From: Acanthosepion pharaonis
Taxonomy: Eukaryota > Mollusca > Cephalopoda > Sepiida > Sepiidae
Length of the DNA: 64,000 nt
NCBI GenBank assembly: GCA_903632075.3
Contig: CAHIKZ030000028.1
Location: 180,001 to 244,000, forward strand
Direction: 5' to 3'
Shown piece by piece: positions 11,405 through 24,224 of the stretch (the first letter of the stretch is position 1; every line of letters begins with the position of its first letter). Below the pieces are notes generated by a model, which worked only from the letters and a program-made list of their open reading frames with translations, was not told where the DNA came from and ran no database searches. A program made the translations under genes and the position numbers.

Positions 11405-11850
11405 ATAAAAAATATACTTATAATTTTGAAAAAAGACTACACCTGTTTTAAGATATTACTCCAAGTTTCACACAATGTGTTAACTATAAAGCTCAGTGGA
11501 TCAATAAACCTTCTTTTACTGTCTTCAGTATTAATTTTGTATTCAAAGTACATCTTATGGAAGGAATTTCTCTTTCAATGTAAAGAAGTAAAAAATATAT
11601 CTATTGATATTGTAGAATAATTTATTTTCATACTTTCAATCAGGGTGTATTTGCATTAAGACATTTTTGTTGCTTTTCATTCATTTTTGAGCCAGAAAAA
11701 TTTTACTTATTATTAACTAATAATTAATATAAAATATAATTATTTTGAAAAAGATTATACTTGTTTTAAGCTATTACTCCAAATTTTCATTCAATGGTTT
11801 AACTATGAAACCCAGTGGAACAATAAACCTTCTTTTACCATCTTTAAAAA
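11405..11850 (+). repeat. Two direct copies of an about 120-bp unknown repeat
   Basis: Segments 11405-11530 and 11728-11850 share an aligned order of blocks (TTTTGAAAAA, TGTTTTAAG, TATTACTCCAA, AATAAACCTTCTTTTAC), with many substitutions and the same orientation about 323 bases apart. This is an old local duplication or two insertions of one family. No coding potential is recognised. Confidence 0.7.
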
Positions 11851-12565
11851 CAAATTAAAATGTGTAATTAATAATAAAATTAATAATATTGTTACACCAT
11901 CATTTTGTATCAGGGACTACTTTTAAAAGAAACATAACAGGTTTATGGATGGTGTAGTATAATATAAAAGTAGTGACATATGTTTGTAAAAAAATAAAAA
12001 ACAAATCAAACAAAAACACCTAAATAAATTTTGAGAAAAGAAGTTATTCACCTTACGCTATTCAGTTAAGGTGAACACCCTGAATATGTAATCATGCCAT
12101 TTGAAAACACAAAGTATTGTTCCTAGTTTGTCATTGTTATTCCAGGAATAACAAAATCTTGAGAAACACTCTTAAGAAGCAATAAATCCCATTGATACTT
12201 CCATCCCAGAATTCTCTGGCAAACATAAAAACATGTAACCATTCCTAGAAAATGTGCTATGATTAATGTGAATCATTGATTTTTTTGGAAGATGCAAATT
12301 CCTTTAACGAAGGCCACCCTGGATATTTAACAAATTGTTGTCATTGGCTTTATCTCATATCCAAGAATTTAATCCCTTCTTTGCTGATCATGTTGATAAC
12401 TAAATTTCCTTCCAAAATGCAGGTTCAGGACTAGAATCTTCCAGTTTCACCAAAAACTGTTCCCATCATCCATTCCCTATCAATGTTTGGCTTTACAAGA
12501 TTTAGTTGGAGGTGAAACAAAATCAGAGTAGAAGAAAGCGCTGATGGCATGAATTTGTTTAAGGA
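11851..12565. other. No gene recognised
   Basis: AT-rich unique-looking sequence. Short palindromes only. Confidence 0.45.
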
Positions 12566-12569
12566 GGGA

Positions 12570-12990
12570 TATCAACTTGCCAGGAAGTGACCCACACACT
12601 TGATTTCATGACCTGCTTCTGCAGCACATATGGAATGAGACATGCAGAATCTAGTTATGAAACTGCAACTGTTGCTGACTCTTATACAAATACTGCTATA
12701 TAATATCAATCCTCCTATATAACAATAAATGTTGGACAATTTCCTCACAGATGAAGTGAAAACTTGAGGCAAGAGAAATGTGGTTCTACAGAAGGATGCT
12801 GAGAATCCTATGAACCGAAAATATGAGCAACAAATGAAAAAAGAGACTTACACTTAGAATCAGAGAGAGACTTGAAATTTCTGGGGCACATAATGAGGAA
12901 ACAGGGTGTGGAGAATTTGACACTCACATACTGAAGGACATATCTTGCTAGAAATGAAGAAACGAGTGCTTAACTGATATTTAATATCAA
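12570..12990 (+). mobile_element. RTE-like LINE C-terminal region, decayed
   Basis: The plus strand carries a broken reading frame with the block order cysteine-tryptophan (TGTTGGACA), then CTCACAGATGAAG, AGAAATGTGGTTCTACAGAA and ATGCTGAGAATCC. This is the region just after the RT domain in a common LINE, with cores CWT, TQMK, EMWFYRRMLRI. Stops and frameshifts disable it. Same family as 31905-32540, 34388-34974 and 37100-37400. A second overlapping scrap starts near 12977. Confidence 0.7.
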
Positions 12991-13637
12991 TCCTTTGGTA
13001 TAGCAGCGGATGCTGAACAATTTCTTAATAGAAAATCACATAGGGCAACATTAAGTAATCTGCATAACAAAGTAGAAAAGACACAAACGACATTGATATA
13101 AAATTATTAAAAATTCAAAGAAAAAAATTTTCTGAATTCCTTTCTTTCTTTTTCCCCTCCTCCTTCTCATTATTTTTCTGCATCATCAAGTGTCCAATCC
13201 CTTTTAATCTGCAATACGACCACATTCTTCTTGTGAACTCATCTTGAACTAAAAGAAAAATCATCCCTTTACCAGAACAGAAGAAAAAAAAGAAGAGACA
13301 TTTAAGAATAAAGCTTCAGTCCTCTCAAGTCTCCTTAATCACACTCCTTAACATTGAGCCACACCCTTCTTTATAGAACTTGCCCTACCTTTACAATTCA
13401 TTAAAAACATCATAATATAGCATCCTTCAAAAGTATCTAAGTAGTTTACCCTCTTCTCCATTTCAGGCAACCCAATCTATTTTGTTGATGAATATAAGAC
13501 AAGCATTTTTGTATCAATTATTTGTACACTAATCTCTTAAAAAAGATATAATTGATACAAGTAAAAGGTTTGTCACTCAGCAGGTTGATGTTACCTTCAA
13601 CATCCCAACTCCAGAATATCGTAAACAGACTTTTCTC
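12991..13637. other. No gene recognised
   Basis: Mixed AT-rich and pyrimidine-rich sequence (13130-13480 plus strand). No exon or element was assigned. Confidence 0.4.
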
Positions 13638-14275
13638 TTATTTTAATGCTGAATTGTTGCTTTAGAAGGATTACATAACAGTTCAACACTCTTAAATGCA
13701 GTTTGGTTAATCAAAATGTCATCAGCTAAAACTTCAGATCCAATAAGAGTAAAAATTAAGTTTATGGAGAAGAGATAAGTTCAATTATATTTTTGTATTT
13801 TTTTTAAACACTTTCACTACTACTAGAAAGGTTAATGAATAAATTCAATGAGAAAACAATAGTCTGAAAAATATATGGTATAATAAAAATATTTTATTTC
13901 AGAAAATACAGAAAGACCAAAATTGCTCAAAACTTGTTACCACTTTCACATTGTTATTGCCTGGCTGTGCTGGCCCATTTTCAGAAAAATAGGAAATTAC
14001 CATTTTCTGGAAATAAACAGCTATAAAGACACTGATGGTAATTTCTCGTGAGTGCTGCCATTTTGGTTTGGTAATATACTCTGCAGTACAGATTAATCTA
14101 AATGACACTCCCAATACACAATATAATAAAAATAGGTCACAAAACAGGTCATATTGTACTCTACTCTATGCTGGTTTGGAAATAGCACTAAGTGTCAGTT
14201 GGTCTATAACACAAATATTAGGAACTGACATTTCACAGTATCTTGAAATTGCATATATATGTTGATAACAGGCAA
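13638..14275 (+). repeat. Unknown dispersed repeat, copy A
   Basis: Two blocks, 13638-13697 and 14030-14265, are each clearly similar to parts of copy B at 14567-14835 (shared ATGCTGAATTGTTGCTTTA, then GTGCTGCCATTTTGGTTT and CAATATAATAAAAATA). Copy A holds about 330 extra bases between the blocks. No protein similarity is recognised. Confidence 0.75.
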
Positions 14276-14566
14276 TGTAAGTTTTGTAAAGCTGTATAAG
14301 TTTGTTTACAACAGTGGAAGTGTTGAAAACAAATAAAGAGAATAATCTGAAAAATATGTGAACTAACTTTCTCTTGAGGAAAGCTTAATAGTCTCAAACC
14401 AGAATTCAAATTCTCGAGATTTCTTTTTTTTATATTCTTACTTAAAAATAAACTTTTCTAAAACTTCAAATATAATGTTTATCTTTTTGCTAAAAGGCCT
14501 TATTTTTATTTTATTTTTAACAATCTCACATAACAATAGAAATTAAGTCATCCATCTTGTTTCACT

Positions 14567-14835
14567 TATTTTAATGCTGAATTGTTGCTTTAAAAGTATT
14601 ACATAGTAGTTCAGCACTCTTTTTCTGAAGGCGTTTCTCATGGGTGCTGCCATTTTGGTTTTGATCAGATACTCTGTAGTACAGACTAAGTGAAATGACA
14701 CTCCCAACACACAATATAATAAAAATATGTCACAAAACAGGTTGTATTGTACTCTATGTCTATGCTAGTTTGTAAAATAGCACTAAGCACTAAATGCTAT
14801 AAACTGACATTTCACTGTGTCTTAAAAACATATAC
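14567..14835 (+). repeat. Unknown dispersed repeat, copy B
   Basis: Contiguous version of the two blocks split in copy A, about 870 bases away in the same orientation. Either copy A received an insertion at about 13700-14030 or copy B lost that interval. Confidence 0.75.
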
Positions 14836-15420
14836 AACACTTCCTCAATTATCTGGACACTTTAGGAGAGGGATGAAAAAAAAATGTTTGGATTATGGAA
14901 AATGCAAGACAAATGAATACATAAATTATTGAAAGAAAATTAATAAAGTCATTTTCTGAAATAACATTTTCAAAACAATTTGTTCAAAGCTTTGTACTGT
15001 TTAATTTTTATTTAAAAAATACATCAATTTTTGTCAGTATCTGGCTGGCTTTGCATTTTTCTGCCATTTAACTCCCAAAACTAGATTAAAGTACATGTAT
15101 AATCTCTGGTATGATCAAGCTGTGATAATCCAAAAGAATGTTATATTTATGAAAACAGTGAGGAAATTAACAAGAATTATTTTGAACTGATTTTATCAGT
15201 GTTTATATCAAACATTGCATATGATTTTCTAAATTCTCAAAATGTTTGGCCAAGATGAAATATTAGAATGGGTTTACTTTGGATAATTTAAAAATGCTCA
15301 AATGATTTCAATTTTCTCTTCATTTCATGACTAGATAATCAAAATCCAGAAAATTATGGTTCAAATAATTGAGGAAGTATTGTTCATAAAGACATTCACG
15401 GTAGTAAAAGTGGCACTTGT
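14836..15420. other. No gene recognised
   Basis: AT-rich sequence up to the left TIR of the mariner element. Nothing assigned. Confidence 0.4.
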
Positions 15421-15421
15421 A

Positions 15422-16282
15422 CATGGTGCAATGGATAAATTGTCGTCTTAATTACACAAAAATGAAAATAACACTGACATCTCATTTTAACAGATATATT
15501 TACCAAAATTACACAAAAATACCTTGAAATACTAAAGAGTAAATTTATTCAATAAAAATCGTCATTGGTTTCAACCACAGCCTCCAAACAACTTTGGAAT
15601 CTCCTGCAAATCTTCTGGGCAGTCTCCTTATTCAAGTTAGTGATTACCACCATAATCCTTGCCTTCAGTTCATCTTTGGGGTTACAAGGAGTTTAGTTGG
15701 TCTCTCGCTCAAGTGCACCCTAAAAATAATATTCAAAGGAGTGCAGTCTGGGGAGTTAGATGGCCAGATGTATGGGGTGATGTAGCTGTAGAAATTGTCT
15801 GACACTGACAGCCATGACTGGGTTCTCCTGCTTGTGTAGCATGGTGCAGAATCCTGTTGCCAGACATGGGGTCTCCAGCAGCCACCCTCTTGACCCAGGG
15901 CAGCATTAGCTCCTCAAGGCACTTGACATAGGCCCCCATGTTGAATCTGTGGGAAGATGAATGGAGGCATAACGTCACTATAACTAGTGATCACTCCAAA
16001 CATCTTCATAATCACCATTAGACTCATCCAATTCTTTCTGAATCCTCTGTCCTCAGATTTACACACAAGTACTCTGAAATGTTCATACTGGAGCTTCCAG
16101 TGCAAGTGCCAGGCAGTAAAGCATGCTGTTTCCAAATTTCTGGTAGAGTGAATTGTGTCATAGTGCTCTTTTTCTCACAGACAGTGCCCAACCGACTCTA
16201 CTATACTGTGCTGTTTACAAAAACAAACAACGTGTATGTGCCAAAATTAAAAATATAAAATGAAAACAATTTACCCATTGCA

Positions 16283-16285
<3 letters not shown>
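15422..16285 (-). mobile_element. Tc1/mariner element with both TIRs, internally deleted
   Basis: The left end (CATGGTGCAATGGATAAATT) and the reverse complement of the right end (CATAGTGCAATGGGTAAATT) form matching terminal inverted repeats. The enclosed about 865 bases are shorter than the roughly 1.3 kb usual for mariner. A (GT)n tract abuts the right end. The 3' UTR and right TIR of the fragment at 41605-41961 match this element, confirming a family. Confidence 0.88.
15550..16180 (-). pseudogene. Mariner-type transposase remnant (C-terminal two thirds)
   Basis: The minus strand encodes, across several frames, recognisable catalytic-region blocks: KFGNSM-like (EIWKQHA), MPPFIFP, YVKCLEELMLPWVKRVAAG, a degraded DSAPCHT block, HLAI/SPDC-like, LERETN, NPKDELKARI and CRRFQSCLEAVVE near 15565. 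The N-terminal DNA-binding half is deleted and multiple frameshifts are present, so it is inactive. The order of the Asp-bearing blocks fits a DDD transposase. Confidence 0.87.

Positions 16286-16328
<43 letters not shown>
16286..16328. repeat. (GT)n(TA)n microsatellite
   Basis: A GT run of about 28 bases followed by a TA run, directly abutting the mariner right TIR. Confidence 0.96.
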
Positions 16329-16914
16329 GGTACACAAGAGTATATGATAGAAACCCCAGTTGCCAAATTTGTAACTTTCCACTGATAAGTACTAATAAAC
16401 AAGTTTTTAAAAATAACCTTTTCTAAAACATGAGATTAGGTAAGAACCAAGAACATTCTGAAAAGATCATAATATTACTCGAGCCAATAAACCTTTTCCT
16501 CTTGGGATCATGTATATGCATAGAAAATTTTACATCAATGGAAACATGTTGGTCACAAGCAGACAAACAAAAAAAGTCAATTAAGTAATCAAGTTGATAG
16601 GAGCAGCAATGATACTAATAACACTATCAGTGATAATTATAGTAATAACAATAGGTGAACCCAAATCATTTTGCAGACATTTAAAAAGAGATGAATTTTT
16701 TAAAACCTGCAACATTACATCCATTTTCATTAGAAAACTTAAGTCAAGAGAGACTCTCCTCTCCTCTGTGACTCTATATTGATTATTAAAATAAAAACTA
16801 TTTTGCATTTTGATAATAAAAAGATTGTTAGTATCTGACAGGCAACAGCAACTTGCTACATATAAATAGTATTCAAAAACTATGATCAATGCTTAAAAAT
16901 GATTTCAAGTAAAT
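16329..16914. other. No gene recognised
   Basis: AT-rich, with alternating ATA/ATT-rich stretches near 16600-16660. No supported feature. Confidence 0.4.
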
Positions 16915-17285
16915 AAATCCTTCAGGTCTTACAGAAGGTCATCAGATTGGCACTACAAAATGACAAATAAGGAGCTTTAACAAATAAAAAGAACCACATC
17001 ACTTGAACACTTCCAGCAGTAATGACAAAGCTGGGTAGCACATGTATATAAAAGAAGAAATAATGATATAATCAAGATGTTGACTTTCCACACTACTTTA
17101 AACAAAAAGCTTGGAAGCCCAAATCAATACTAAAAAGATCTATCACATTTAGAAGATCTATCACTTTAAGAAGTCTAATTTCCTGAAAAACTATTTTAAG
17201 GAAAAGATTTGATAATTTTCCACCAACAGTAATGCTAACTGCCCAGCCAATGAATGTTGTATGTTTCCTGTATAGAAATGGTTAA
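16915..17285 (+). mobile_element. LINE family 3 fragment
   Basis: Matches the block order of 6390-6690: ACATCACTTGA, AACACTTCCAGCAG, GATATAATCAAGATG, AAAAAGCTTGGAAG, then TTTCCTGAAAAAC and TTTCCACCAACAG. Frame is lost in several places. A short duplication of AGATCTATCAC is visible at about 17140-17175. Confidence 0.55.
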
Positions 17286-17796
17286 TTATCCAATGACAAC
17301 AACCATATTGGCATATTTTAAGTTCTTACTATTATTGGAGGATTTTTTTTACATGGGAGTCTCAAAATATATTTTTCAAAATATTATTGTTGTACTATAT
17401 TGTTACTCTTTTTCACTTCTTCGCTTCATAAACATCTTGGAGCAGTCTACCTTTGTCATAATGAAAACAATGTAATGTCAGTAGAAACAAATACACATCT
17501 TTAGGAATGATATATAGACATATAGGGAAAGTGCTCTATGCCTTTGCAGCAGAACTAGAATGTAATTCCAACTAAAGTGGTGTAGGACAGTCAGTCAAGA
17601 GTGTAAGCTTCATGCATGCAGAATGTGCAATCAACAGGCAATCAATGACAGCCCCTAGTGACTATTGTACTTATTTCTCTTCAAGATTCCCTGGATACTA
17701 AACCTTGAATGGCTAGAATATACACACACAGTGTACATATTAACCAAAATCACAATGATATAGCCAAACCTTAATTTTAATAAATAGTCATCTAAT
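17286..17796. other. No gene recognised
   Basis: No supported feature. An AT-rich start is followed by mixed sequence leading into a minus-strand LINE tail. Confidence 0.35.
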
Positions 17797-18260
17797 ACAA
17801 GTCCCCACTCAAGATAGAGGGTTACTGAATGAAGCTATTATAAGCACCTACAAGGATGGAGTAAGCAGTACATATTATGAGGATATGTAGAATGATAATG
17901 GCTGACATTAGACATAAAGCAGTTAAGATATTCAGGAAAGATCCATGCAAATGTCTCTTCCACAAAATAACATTTCTTGACAAGAAGTTGAGTAGACCTA
18001 ACTTCTTACCAAATAAATACAAAAGGAATGGAAATGATTTGACACTGTGCACAGGTCCTGTAAAGATTTGAATTGGTGGAACTAAGGAATGTAGCATGTC
18101 TGGACATTTGCAATGGGAATAGCAATAGAGTAGTGATATGCTTGCAATGATTTGTGTATGGGGAAAAAGGACTGCAGGGTTGAAAATAATTATTCACTTC
18201 CAACACCACATAAATGCTTTTTATGGTTGGAAAAGATGTTAAAGCCAAACTTGAGCAGAA
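17797..18260 (-). mobile_element. LINE family 1, C-terminal region
   Basis: On the minus strand, broken frames give SLQAYHYS (the usual RRR..LFYRY block), then NHFHSF and SRNVILWKRHLHGSFL. This is the same succession as the LFYRY...ALWNRLPRG blocks of the other family 1 copies. The tail ends near 17797 in a CCCCACTCAAG motif equivalent to the GAGTGGCTCTTG end of the others. At least two frameshifts. Confidence 0.6.
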
Positions 18261-19665
18261 AAAAATAACATGATATAAACAGAACACCAAAAGTATTTAT
18301 TTCTATAAATAGTGCTTCACTTAACTAAAACACATCATTTACCTAATGACTGTGTATTCTGGATGCACAAAACTTATAATAGTAACCAATCAACCAACAC
18401 CACTTTAGTTCATCCAACACTTAAGTTACCAAATTGTTACTCAAGTTTCCTCTACCTCTACTCTGAGCGTTATCATATTTAGCCTCTGCGAATTTGGCAT
18501 TGAGCCATCAGTTTAACTTTATATTTAAGCTTTTAGCTTATATTTCATAATTGTATGTATGTATATATATATATTCACATCCTAGAACCATGAGGCAAAT
18601 AATTATATAATTATTATGACTGAGAGGTTAGTCTTTCAGACCACTGAAAGATCAGTCTCTTGGTCATAATCTTACACAAATGATAAACAGGAAACTTCTC
18701 ATTTTCATCTTTGGTAATTATCTACAGTATATAACAAGACAAACGCACAGAAACAACAAACTGTTCAAAGCCAACATGGTAAACAATTAATATACTTCCA
18801 TAAACAGATTTTTTACATGTTTTTTTCACTGCTTGCAAAATGGAATTTTGGATATTTAAGATACTGATCATTATACACTGATTTACTAGTGTCTTGCTTA
18901 TTAGAGTCATACCATTATACTCTCCACCTATCTTCAGGTGTCATAGATGTAGTCTGAATAGATCATTGAAGAATAATAATAATAGTAGTAATAGTAGTTT
19001 AGTTGTTGGTAATATTATTTATCTATCTATTTATTTATTTATTCCTCATTTTAAGAAGATCAGGTAAGAATTTAGGATATTAATTTTTACCGAATTCATT
19101 TCCATGTTATGAGAGATTTCTTTTGGCTTATATCCAGAAGGCTGGAGAGTTTTGGAACTTGCTTAGATTGAAGAAGTAGATGTCTAACAAAAGAAATAGA
19201 CATGGCAAAGGTATTTTGAATTTTCTTAAAATATACTCCTGTTCTATCTAAAAGTTTAAATATATGCCAAATGAGCAATAACAAAGAAAATGCTATGAGC
19301 GTTTGCCAAAAACAGAATTCTACTTTTTTTGTAACTTGAACTGCCATAAAGGCTTTTTTTGTTCTTAATAAAAACAGAAGCCAACTTAAGCAAATATTAT
19401 AGAAGTGTGGGTAAAAATGTTTTCTTTTCTTTTTGCTTTCTTTCTTTTTTGAACTCTCCAGTTTCTCTCAATAAGTCTAATTAGTTTAGGTATTTGTTGA
19501 ATACCTCCAGCTTTGGTACAAAGCAAAAATCAAACATACTTCCAATGGTTCGTAAGAACAGAATGTCAACAGCTGTACTACAAGGGATGATCCAAAAGTA
19601 ATACCTCATATTTATTACTATTTAAAAGTACAATAATTTTTGTCTTTTACTAACATTCACTCAAA
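18261..19665. other. No gene recognised; short palindrome at 18600-18670
   Basis: AT-rich DNA with small tetranucleotide runs near 19020. An imperfect palindrome (TTATTATGACTGAGAG ... GATCAGTCTCTTGGTCATAA) lies at about 18611-18668. A mariner-TIR-like motif (GATCCAAAAGTAATACC) lies at 19589 without a partner. No gene. Confidence 0.4.
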
Positions 19666-19670
19666 ACAAA

Positions 19671-20300
19671 ACTCAAGAGCCACTCAAAGTAAATTGCTAC
19701 TGTATGAGGTGAATGGTATGGACACAAGAGAAGAAAGTAGGATAAAGAGGATAGACAACAACTGATCCTTAACTTAGGTTATGTTTGTAGTGGTCAGGAA
19801 AAGCATCCATTGAGGTTAAGATTGTAGTGGTCAGGAAAGTATCCATATAAGAGTCAGTTCCACAAAGTAGCAGCTCTTGGGAAGAATGGGAAGAAGTTAA
19901 GTGAAACCTCCTTCTTATATACGGAATATAAGAGTCAGGGTGATTTTGACATAGCATGACAAATGTAAGCTTTAAAAGGTGGCACTAAATCAAACTCATG
20001 AGAATATTTGCCATGAAAATAGCAAGACAGTAGCAATAGGCTTGTGACATTGTGACTGTGAGGAAAGGGGATGTAGGGTAGAAAATAAGTCATCCCCCAC
20101 AAGGTCACATAAATGATTTTGTCAAGGCTGGAAAGTGCAGATTGGGTAGGTCCAGCTCAGATATGGCAACAATACTCCATTTACATGGATCACAGTATCA
20201 CCATAGGGTAAAGAAAATTTTCAACTGCTTAACACTATTTTTCCACAGTTGTAACCATAGCTGATGGGTTGATCAAAGTACTTTTCATCTCACTGGCTGA
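19671..20300 (-). mobile_element. LINE family 1, longer C-terminal copy
   Basis: Minus-strand broken frames run from an SELDLPNLHF / ALTKSFM block near 20140, through QAYCYCLAIFM near 20040, to a final LPR/HYNLN-like tail at 19960-19750 and the terminal GAGTGGCTCTTGAG at 19671. It extends further 5' than the other copies. Several stops. Confidence 0.6.
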
Positions 20301-20539
20301 CATTGATGCACAGCCACTCAGAATGTGGTTTGTCACACATCACAGTCTCTACTGCTGATATGTATCACCCACCATCAAACTGTGCTCATTGGTTTCTTGA
20401 AATGCTCAACAATGATGTCAATTTTTATGCATAGAGGAATTAAGGATGCTTAATATACACTTTCATGTCAGATACCATTTGGCCAGATTACCACTCAGCT
20501 TTTATTTGTATGAGGCAAAAACATTTCTGGGATTTTAGT

Positions 20540-21010
20540 GAGAAGGTTCAACCTCTACTGCTATACAACCTGACATCATAATACAACATAATAAAATAGG
20601 AAATATTATGGGTTATTGGTTGGAAGGTTCAACCTCGACTACCATATAACCAACATCTTCCTCTGACATCATAGGCCATGATAAAATAGAGGGCATTATA
20701 TTCAGAGCAGCTCTTATATGACATGTACTTATTATCATTATTGGATGAGAAAGCAGCACAGAAAGTGACACTGGGGGACAAATATATAATGCCCAATATA
20801 TCCATGATAACATCCAGTCTGATAAACCAGACACATGTATCACAGCTATATGTGCAGTATATGGTGATAGTGTTTGATAAAAGCAGCATATAACTTTGTA
20901 GGTGGGGTCCAGTTAAAAATACCTACAGATCAGGTAAACCAGTCCTCTCAGACGGTCTCCAATCGAAGGTATTCCTACATATCTAGATACAACTCCCAAG
21001 TCACCTTGAC
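20540..21010 (+). repeat. Dispersed unknown repeat (family F)
   Basis: The segment containing GCCCAATATATCCATGATAA, CAGTCTGATAA and CACATGTATCACAG matches 30040-30175 closely in order and orientation. Here it extends about 150 bases further 3' (GTGGGGTCCAGTTA). The 5' part holds an internal duplication of GAAGGTTCAACCTC at 20544 and 20625. No coding frame is recognised. Confidence 0.65.
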
Positions 21011-21284
21011 TGCCTTATCCTTCAAACTTAAAAAATAAACAATACTTGCAACATCCAACCATGATGTTCTTCCACTACTCCAGCTCATTAAGAGAGATGC
21101 ACAGTATGTCGGCTCCCAAGGGGACATGCCCAACTCAATCAACTGACAAAGCAAATTTTGAGTACTGAACAGGATATTAACTGAAGCCCATCTTCAGTCA
21201 CTAGACAAATCATGTATATGTTAAAACCTCAATCAGTTAAGATCAGAAGCGATGAGAGCGATGCCTGGTGCAGCATTATTATTA

Positions 21285-21590
21285 TTATAAACCTTCATGG
21301 CTAAGACCCACCATGCCATCATGCACATTGTAATGAACCACCCTCATTCCCTTCTTATTCCATTAGTGAGATGTAAGTTCCACTCAAGCAGTCTCTTCCC
21401 ACAAACAGCTGCTTTGTGGAACTGACTCCCAAGAGGACGATTTCCTGATCACTACAATTGTAACCTGTTCAGGTCTAGGGTTAACCATTATCTTCCCCAC
21501 ATATCCTCATAAACTGTGCTTCTTACTCTGTAACTTGAGTGGCTCTTGGGCCTTGTACAAAGTGAACATCATTGTCAAAAAAAATGATGC
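21285..21590 (+). mobile_element. LINE family 1, 3' end
   Basis: Encodes HSLLIPLVRCKFHSSSLFPQ, then TAALWN and LPRG, HYN, NLFRSRVN, the best-preserved copy of this family's C-terminus in the window. A stop interrupts the block after TAALWN. The 3' UTR ends GAGTGGCTCTTGGGCCTTG followed by an A-rich run near 21580. Confidence 0.75.
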
Positions 21591-22697
21591 AACAGCATTT
21601 CTGGCACATGGTCATTTATGTGAAGTATTTGCAAAGACTGCACACACTCTTAATGGCTTGCAAGATCAGCATGTTAAATACAATGGAACCATTGCTTGCT
21701 AGCTCTTTATAAGAGAAGGAAACAAATTAATTTGTGTGTGTGTGTAGTAAAAGAAAGAGAAGAAGAAAAATTAGCATCATGAATAATTGCAAACTAAAAA
21801 TTCTTGGTTTAATAACTTTCCATCTTAAGATGTCTTAATGCCAAGTTCTTTCAGAATGTAAGTTATCATGGCTCTCCAGGCTTATTTTTTAATCTTATCT
21901 ACGAATTGCCACACTTTCTTGGGAAAGATACTGGAGTAGTTTCCTGTCACCTTTTCTATAGTTTGCAATTCATAGTTTTTCTTCTCTTAGACTGGTTGCC
22001 ACCCAAGGTTAGAGAGTCTAGTCTACATTGCTATTTATCCGATACTAAGAGGTAGGGAAAGAAAGGACAAGTTCATGCCTTTCCCAAGGGTATTTAAACA
22101 AAATTGAGCACAGCAGGCTAAGCTGCAATTTGGAAATTTTCTGTCACCACCCACACATCCACATCTTAAAATGACTGAGGATAAAAGAAATCAGTTACAG
22201 CTGATGAGCAAAAAGTTAGTCATATTATTGTGTTAGTATTTGCTATCTAAACACCAATATACTTACAATCTCAGTATCAGATCAAATTCTAAAATGCACT
22301 AATATAACTATCTACAACTTTATGACACATACATTTTAACAAAAATTCATCTTACAGAATCATAATGTACCAGACATAAGAAATTATTGTTTCATATTCA
22401 TCCTGAATATTATTTGCAATTATTTTGGTAATATAAAAAGGATTTTCATAATCACATAAAAAACAAACAGACTGAAACTAAAGTTAAAATCTAAAAAATA
22501 AAGTGCAATTTTGCCTTGTTTTACATGACTGCATTTTTACTTACAATGCAACCATTGCTGAAAACCAATATATCTCTATTATTATAAAACTCTGTGAACG
22601 TTGCATGTGTATTTGCCAAAAGTTATATACATAGAGTGATATAAGATATAAATTTATTATTGTGTATGAATAGGGGAGAGAAGCAAATGGTGTGTGT
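21591..22697. other. No gene recognised
   Basis: Mixed AT-rich sequence. Nothing supported. Confidence 0.4.
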
Positions 22698-23178
22698 CCA
22701 TCTCTCTCTCTCTTCACGTCTCTGTTTTCACCTCACTCTCTCTTTACTTCTCTCTTTCCACCTCACTCTCTGCACGTCTCTCTCTCTCTCCACATCTCTC
22801 TCTTTTCACTTCTCTTTCCACCTCTCTCTTTCCACCCCTCTCTCTCTTTTTACTTTTCTCTTTCCACCTCCCTCTCTTTTTACTTCTCTCTTTCCACCTC
22901 TCTCTCTTTCCACCCCCTCTCTTTTTACTTCTCTCTTTCCACCTCTGTCTCTCTTTCCACCTCTCTCTCTCTCTTTACTTTTCTCTTTCCACCCCTCTCT
23001 CTCTTTTTACTTTTCTCTTTCCACCCCTCTCTCTCTTTTTACTTTTCTCTTTCCACCCCTCTCTCTCTTTCCACCCCTCTCTCTCTTTCCACCTCTCTCT
23101 CTTTTTACTTTTCTCTTTCCACCTCCCTCTCTTTCCACCCCTCTCTCTCTCTCTTTTTACTTCTCTCTTTCCACCTCT
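22698..23178 (+). repeat. Polypyrimidine minisatellite, about 480 bp
   Basis: The plus strand is almost pure C/T, broken mainly by single A residues in CCACC and TTTAC. Units of about 30-40 bases (TCTCTCTTTTTACTTTTCTC, then TTTCCACCCC) repeat with variable length. Open frames in all three forward phases are an artefact of the absence of purine-rich stop codons. Confidence 0.95.
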
Positions 23179-24224
23179 AAGATTTCGTGTGTGCTTATTT
23201 ATATTTCAGCTTTCTTTAAACAAACAATATTTTAAAAATTTAAAAATATTCTTTGTCATATTTAAAAAACATTTTCAAGTGAATATGATTTTAAAATATT
23301 TTTGGCATATCAAAAATATATTTTTACATTAACATGATTTAAAAAACATTTTAAGTGAATAAGATTTAAAAATACGAGTTGTTTATACAGTAAGTATTTT
23401 TTATTTCAACTTTCTTCAAACAGATGATATTTTAATGTTGAAATTAACTTCAATGTTTTATAACCTGAACTGTCAGGGCAGTCTAGTTATCTATGAAGCC
23501 AATAAAATTTAACATTTTTAAATTAAATTTAACTAAAATTTAACTTTATAAATTAATCTTTAGTAGTTTTCATTCAATATTAATCTTCTCAAAATTAATA
23601 CCTGAAAATATATTTTTTTTAAATTCTACTGAATGTTTTGAAAATATAAAATCCTACTAAATTTTGGCAGTAAAATATTTCCCTAGAATTTAGTGGCATA
23701 CAAATATGCAAAATTATTTTCTTTGCATTTCTATAGGAAATAATTTCTCAAGTAAATTATCTGTAATGCATTTCTATATGAAATCATTTGCAATCCCCAC
23801 TATAAAGGGTTAGCAATGCTCATAAGTAAAACACCCAAGATTATAAACAAATTTTATAAACAGACATATTTCAGAAAATGCTCATATTTGAACATTGTTA
23901 AAAATGACTATAAGTTGTCATAACAAGGCAATGTAGATATTTACAAAAGCTATTTTCAATTCTATATTTGTAACATGCATGATGTCCACTATGACAGCCT
24001 GAAATCTGTATGCAACCAAGACAGCCTCTTTTTCATTTCATCATTGAAAGTGCCATTCTGTCTGGATGCCAACAGTTGGTTCAATATGGATGGCCATTAG
24101 GGAAATGATTGATAAGTAGATGCCATAATTTAAAATTGTTCTAGCTGAGGATGTTGCCAAAAGTGAAATTGTTTCAGAATGTTTAACCAATTATTATTTT
24201 TTTGTAGGGGTCCTTTGTTGCACA
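23179..24224. other. No gene recognised
   Basis: A/T-rich with repeated TTTAAAAAT-type words at 23220-23400. No exon or element supported. Confidence 0.4.

Noticed and set aside
15421..15450. Apparent tRNA-like SINE head (GGTGCAATGGATAAATTG)
   Set aside because: It is the terminal inverted repeat of the mariner element; the reverse complement of 16260-16285 matches it.
22660..23332. Three overlapping long open frames rich in Ser, Leu, Phe and Pro
   Set aside because: They arise because the strand is nearly pure C/T and so lacks stop codons in every phase; the repeat unit, not a protein, is what is conserved.
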